Shown here piece by piece: positions 58,506-64,000 of a stretch of 64,000 bases of DNA. The notes below the pieces were generated by a model. It saw only the letters and a program-made list of their open reading frames with translations. It did no database searches and was not told the DNA's origin. Position numbers and translations under genes: made by a program. Each line of letters begins with the position of its first letter. Positions within the stretch are counted from its first letter, which is position 1. Origin of the DNA: Annona cherimola. Its lineage: Eukaryota > Streptophyta > Magnoliopsida > Magnoliales > Annonaceae. The stretch covers positions 76,340,224-76,404,223 of the forward strand of contig CM059971.1 of assembly GCA_030490835.1 (NCBI GenBank), in the 5' to 3' direction.

Positions 58506-58990
58506 GAAAATATCCCGTCTTTTTCCCCCTCTAAGGAAACAAGCTTCCGATGAAACTGTCTCAATTTCCCCTCGTTTTCTTTTCAAGGGTATTTCTTTTT
58601 CTTCCTCCAGTTAAAATCTTTGGCCCTTGCTCTGTTTATGATTGCTAGGATTCTTAGCAGAGTTTGTCTGTTGGGTGTCACTTTCTGATTGCTGCTTTCC
58701 TGTCATTACTATCACTGCTTGGCCTCCAGTTTTGTTAATGGTTTCTTTTTTTGCATTCCAATGTTCTTCTTCAGTCATGACAATTACCCCAGTTTCCTCT
58801 CTCAGAAATCTATGAAACTGGAAAAATCATATGAATTGATTGTACGTATTACGAACATTGAGAATCCAAGATAGCGTCAAATGGAACTCTGTTTTATCAC
58901 GAAAAAAAAAAAAAAAAAAAGACATTGCCAATATTTAGATCCAAACACTGCATGTAATGTGGTAGTCCTTGGATAATTGGAGTAGGATGC

Positions 58991-61900
58991 CTACCTACTT
59001 TTTGAGTTTTGAGAATCCAAGCTGAATGGGGAGAGATCAGAACCTGATGTGCAGGTTTCAATCGTGTGTGGACCAGTTGATGCAATCATATCTGGGCCTC
59101 CAGTTTCTTCATGCCTGGTATTATTGGCCTCTGACTTCAGATTGTCGTTTAGAAGAGGTTCTTGAATGACAATCTTACCTTCAAGCATGCTAACCACGGC
59201 AGACATCGTTGGCCTGAGTACTGGAGATGCATTGGTGCATGTAAGTGCTATATTGATCATGTTAATAGCCGCCTCATGGAATCTTGATTCCAAGCTTGGA
59301 TAAAAAATATCCACTGTATTCCCTCTCTCTTGTAACGTATAAGCCTGTGCCGCAAACAGTCATACACTTTGTGTTATCAAGGGGGGAAAAAGAAGAAAAA
59401 AGAATAGGATATTTGCTGCTGTTACAATTGGTATGCCACCAAAGTGCCACTTGCAGCGTGCTAGTTGACAAGGGACAATTAGGGATATTAATGGTCATGA
59501 TTAACCCATTAACTTGCTCGTTCAACCCGTTTATAAATGAGTTTGAGTTGAAATTTTTTAATAAATAGTTTATGATCAAGTGACTTGTTTAACCATTTAA
59601 ATAAATAAACGAATTAGAGTTGAAATTTTACAATTCCGTTAACTCATTTTGTAACTTGTTAACTCGTTTCAACTAGTTAAAAAGAGAGATATATCTCCTA
59701 AATCTTAAATCTGTTTTTCTCATTTCGATTTTCTATTTTTCTTCTTCCGTCTACAACTCCACGGAGTCTTTCTTGCTACTATACTATGGTATTGCCATCA
59801 TCATCCTTATCGCTGACTGCAAGTGCCGCTGATAAGATTTTTCTTTCCCCTCTCTCTTATCATCTCCCTCTTCATCTCTTTCTTCTCTCTCCTTCCCTTC
59901 ATCTCTCCCTTTTCGTCTCTGATAATTCTCCACTCTCTCTCCTCCCTCTTCATCTCTTTCTTCTCTCTCCTGACCTTCATCTCTCCCATTTTGTCTCCGA
60001 TAATTCTCATCTCTATTACAGTTTCCCCCTCACCGTCCTCTCTCTTTTTCTCTATCTTGACAAGTTGCCATCTTGCTTTATGCTAATGCATCGAACAGAC
60101 ACTTCTTTCCCGATGAAGATCTAGCTATGCCATATATCCAGCCAATGTACATCAATTTACTACGACAATTATAAACAATACACACTCAATTTTAAATTAG
60201 CTTGATTTTGACTTATTTGCAACATAGATATAATCTGTCAACAACCTGCTAACCTGTTTATTAAATGAATTGTAAATAAATTAAGGTTGAAGTTTTTAAA
60301 TAGATTAATAAATGGATTAGGATTGAGATTATTTAAATGGGTTAGGATTAGAAATAGGTTTTAACCAATCCAACCCAATCCATTAATACCTTAGGTACAA
60401 TTTGCATGGGAAAAAACAGAGGCGTGGTAAACATTTTGCTTTTACCTTATGAAGGGAGGCTATTTGCATTCATCTCCCTATCTTTCTGCAATTTTGAAAA
60501 GTTTCCCAAATATGTAGGTTTTGTAAAATCAATCACATAGACTTTATTTGCAAAAACATTTGTTTGTTGATTGAAATAAATGTTTGACCAGTCGACTTTA
60601 ACTAGGTTCTATTGCGCCTGATCCATAGCATCTTGCTGCACAAACCCCTTAATTTTTATTGGATTTTTTCGGAATTCGTATATGAGCGTAAGCATGAAGT
60701 TTCTATATTTTGCCCATATATGAATTCCCAAAAAAGAAAAAGAAAAAGTGGTTATGCTGGATAGGATTGCACGCTTTATAGCTAACCTAGATGCAACTTG
60801 GATCCGGCATTAGATAGATACAGCCTTGAGGGTCCTTGAAAATTACAAATTTGATAGGATAATTACTTTTGAATTTAACAGTTCTTAAACTTTGAGATCT
60901 GTGCCCACCATGTAGCCTATTAGCTAACAAAACCAGATGGAACATGAAGCTCAATCTTTCATCATGTCTAATGTGGTCAAAGTCCGATCAGTCCAACGTT
61001 GACTTTTACTAGCGCAAAATCAATTTTGCAAACCAAGTTCATAAATGAAGATTTTTTGCAAAATCCATAGTCATAGGTAAAGGCCAATAGCTCCTAAGAA
61101 ATGGCATCTTTCGAGGAACGCCCTCAACAAGTTGCACTTGTTTCACCACTAACTTATGAAATCAGCTTTGAAAAATAAAGAATGAAAAATACAGCTTGGA
61201 ATCTTGAAGGAATGACCTTACCCAATTCACCATATCGATGTGATTTGATTCTGGTCTGAAATTTGTTATACTCTTCCCACTGATAATTTCCAAAGCAACA
61301 ACACCAAAGCTGTAAACATCTGCTTTCTCAGTGAGGTAACCATGCATTGCATATTCTGGTGCCATGTAGCCTCTGCAAAAACAATTATTCAATGTCCTTC
61401 ATCAGATGATGATAGACTGGCTCAATTTTTCCCTAAACAAGGAGCTGTAATGAAGATAATAATCTAATCATGGAATGTTGCATTTATGCATGTGCCTAAA
61501 ATTTAGAAAACTAGCATATGGTTCACTGATTATATGGGACAAGCAGTAAAGCACAAGCAAAAATCGATGAAACAAATGCAGCAATGATGCTTAGAACATA
61601 AAAATATGTTATGAAAATTAGAAAAATGGTGCATGATGATTTTACATAGTTCCAGCTATTCGAGTGATGATGTGGGTCTTCTCCTCATTTCCCAGCCTAG
61701 CTAGACCAAAGTCGGATATCTTTGGGTTGAGGTCTTGATCTAGCAGTACATTGGTGGACTTGATGTCTCGATGAACAACTCTCAGCCTTGATTCTTCATG
61801 TAGATAAGCTAGACCCCTTGCAATGCCGACACAAATCTTGTGCCTTGTTGGCCAATCAAATTGTAATTGATATTGTTCTGGCCCTGTCGGTCATACACCA

Positions 61901-64000
61901 AATAAAAGAATGAGTCTCATTCATATTACACTCCTGTTGATGGGAAAACAAGACTCACCAAATAAAGCGCGAGCAAGGTTGTTGTTTTCCATATATTCAT
62001 ACACTAGCAGTAGTTGAGCTCCCTCGATACAGCAACCATAAAGCTTCACAAGATTTGGGTGTTGCAGAGCAGATATCATACCTACCTCATTCAAAAATTC
62101 ACGGTTTCCTTGATTTGATTTGGATGAAAGTTGTTTCACCGCAATCAAGGTGCCATCAGGCAACTGACCCTGCAAAATAGAGAGATTAGAAATTAATCAC
62201 TTTACCTGGGATATGACCTTCAAAGTTCAAATAATTAAGATCAGTGTAATCTGTAAACAGTGAATCCGCAGGATACCTTGTAAACAGGACCAAAACCGCC
62301 TTCTCCTATCTTGTTTGAATTGTCAAAATTGTTCGTTGCTGCTGTAATCTGTCTTAAGGTAAATGAACCTGGTTGTCGCTCCAAGTACCTGAAATCTGTT
62401 TGTTTGACAAAGACGAGAACATTCAGCAAAGTAGGCACTGTTTTGAATCTTTTACTAAGAACCATTGCACAAGTACAGTCTATGCTTTTGATGGAATCAT
62501 TAACCAGCTGCATCACTCTTAGAAAGGAGAATTATTTAGTTTAATCAAATTTATATAAATTACTCATTTTTGTATTTTTCTCCAATACGTGACTGCATGT
62601 TCAAGCTATTGTAAGCACGTGAAGATAAATGAGCGAGAGCACGTGGAAGAAGAAAATTTGCTATGGTCTATAAAAACACTCAATATAGCATCTGAAACAT
62701 GGCTATGGCGATGAACATCAACCACTTGATGTGCCATGATCATTGGCACCTGGTTTGTTGGGCCAAAAGCATTTTTTTTTTTTTTTGAATTTTTTATACA
62801 ACTGATTGTATAAGTGTATATAATCTATAAACCGAGTTTTATCGTTTTTGGAAATATGTATATATTTATTTTGTATTTTTAAACACAAGGGTATTTATTT
62901 TTAAACATAGGGTTATTTTATTTTTAAACACAGGAGTATTTTAGCTATTTAAAAATACAAAATAAATATATACACATTTTCAGAAAACTTGGTTTGTAGA
63001 TTAAATATGCAAATATTAACATTTGCATAAAAAATTCCCCAGAAAATAAAAAAATGTGGTTTTGTCCCGGTCGCAAACGAGTACTAAAGAAGTTTGCTTA
63101 GACAATGCTTGCTCTTCTAGTTATTATTTTCTTGCACCCAAAATAACTGCTACCTTGATTTTTGGTTCTCTTGGCTCCCAAGCATCCTTTCCACCAGAGC
63201 AAAACAAAAAACAAGAGAGTTAAAAATAGTGCAGAAGCAACAATGCCAACTACAACACCAGCAGAGATCTCCTTGGTACTTGTTTTTGGAGGTTGAAATT
63301 CTGTACATGAAGAACATCAATCAGTCAATCAATGGAAGACAACAAAAATCCAAGGTTCACTTGATGACGAAGGGATATGCTGATAAGAATTTAGTGATTT
63401 GAAGTATTACACAAATGAAAGCTAATGGATCCCTCAAAATTTCTTATAAACTTAAATAGCTGAGGGTTCCAAAATCAGTACTTCACATGTGAATTTCATC
63501 ATGAACTTGTTAAAGGTGTTAAATGTTCGGTGCTTAATCAGCCAAATAATTTGTAGATTGTTTTGGAATTCCTTGTCATGTGAAGCTTTCCTTTTTTCGT
63601 TTAAGTTCTTCAAAAGTTTATGCTATTGGTATGAACATGACTCCAGTGCCAAACATGCACAATACCTGGCTCCAATGAGATAGCTGAGATCAGAGGGCCA
63701 TAGGTTCCTTGTACAGGCACTATTTGAGTCCCTCTGCCCACCCAGACGAACCTTATCTCCAGAGTATGATTAGCCACGGAAATACCATAGAACGGCTTGA
63801 CCACTTCCCGACCAGCACCACCAGCTTCGTCGATGATATTGAAATCCTTCAAAGCCAATTCCTCCTGCATTGAACTAATTTGATCACCTTTGAATCCCAT
63901 GTAAAAACAGGAAGATATCCCTATGGCATTATGAACTTTTACCTGGATGTAAATATCAAAAATGCGCCTTCCAAGGCTGCTATATGTTCTGTCATCTGTC
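58991..64000 (-). CDS. LRR/malectin receptor-like kinase, VIII-2 type (3' part; 5' beyond window)
   Basis: Minus-strand exons: from beyond 64000 to 63943, 63864-63666, 63300-63154, 62395-62277, 62169-61959, 61883-61646, 61372-61222, 59344-58991 (stop TAG 58991-58993). Phases agree at every join. The first two exons are the end of an extracellular malectin-like domain ([23 protein letters not shown]). Next comes a transmembrane segment ([20 protein letters not shown]). The kinase is complete: [10 protein letters not shown] glycine loop, IAVKQLSS lysine, HRDIKSTN catalytic loop, [15 protein letters not shown], so activity is likely. A Ser/Thr-rich tail ends DSQNSKSR. Family members sit in the plasma membrane; the ligand cannot be told from this. 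The LRRs should lie beyond the window. The last intron (1877 bases) carries a hAT derivative, and the intron at 62396-63153 a foldback element. Confidence 0.92.
59480..60393. mobile_element. hAT derivative (914 bp) in the last intron of the receptor kinase
   Basis: Starts TAGGGATATTAATGGTCATG and ends CCATTAATACCTTA. The flanks GGGACAAT (59472-59479) and GGTACAAT (60394-60401) match at 7 of 8 positions. Subterminal AACCCGTTTATAAATGAG-type repeats are the same as in the element at 32650-36798. The CT-rich centre contains a 65-base unit in tandem (59866-59930 and 59944-60008). Open frames in this centre (59786-60124 and others) are low-complexity and not genes. Confidence 0.8.
62740..63082. repeat. 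Foldback element of the shared-core family in a kinase-gene intron
   Basis: Arms: ATCTATAAACCGAGTTTTATCG (62824) with the inverse of CTTGGTTTGTAGATTAAATA (62988), and AATATATACACATTTTC with its inverse. GGTATTT/AACACAGG blocks repeat three times at the centre (62884-62940). Ends are vague. Confidence 0.45.

Noticed and set aside
59786..60124. 112-codon open frame in the receptor-kinase intron
   Set aside because: It lies wholly in the CT-rich tandem centre of a hAT derivative and is Leu/Ser low complexity.

Overview
The window is nuclear DNA from a flowering plant. Genes have spliced exons with GT..AG introns, proteins match plant-specific families (DUF3339, an AGD14-type ARF-GAP, an LRR/malectin receptor kinase), and the space between genes is AT-rich and packed with plant-type transposons. 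I cannot name the species; a woody dicot or magnoliid would fit. No rRNA, tRNA or CRISPR array was seen.

Layout. 1-19.5 kb: no recognised intact gene. It holds layered MITEs (Tourist-type with TAA/TTA duplications, foldback elements, a hAT derivative), a large imperfect inverted repeat at 2.3-4.2 kb, and one GC-richer island of unknown sequence at 5.3-6.2 kb. 19.7 kb (+): a 68-residue DUF3339 membrane protein. 21.1-27.4 kb (-): a complete 14-exon AGD14-like ARF GTPase-activating protein; the exons I placed join in frame into 650 codons plus stop. 28-42 kb: intergenic, with a decayed Ty3/gypsy-type LTR split by a 4.15 kb hAT element (32650-36798). That hAT carries a broken transposase and, outside it, an LRR fragment of an NLR disease-resistance gene. 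A lone RNase H fragment lies near 39 kb. 42.66-47.67 kb (+): a very young Ty1/copia element, with 580-bp LTRs differing at 3 positions, a CGCCT target duplication, heat-shock-element-like arrays in the LTR, a missing integrase core and two frame breaks. It sits inside an older element with GAGAGCTGAT ends. 49.2-56.4 kb (+): SEC22, an ER-Golgi R-SNARE of 218 residues, with a probable long 5'UTR intron. 58.99 kb to the window end (-): the 3' part of an LRR-RLK VIII-2-type receptor kinase (malectin end, transmembrane segment, full kinase), whose last intron carries a hAT derivative.

The host genes are not a functional cluster. AGD14 and SEC22 both belong to vesicle traffic, but nothing in the sequence suggests that their proximity is more than chance. 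The most notable material is mobile: the heat-shock-element-bearing copia element that lacks its integrase core, the hAT carrying an NLR fragment, a miRNA-precursor-sized hairpin at 40.74 kb, and a set of foldback MITEs sharing one palindromic core but with different ends.
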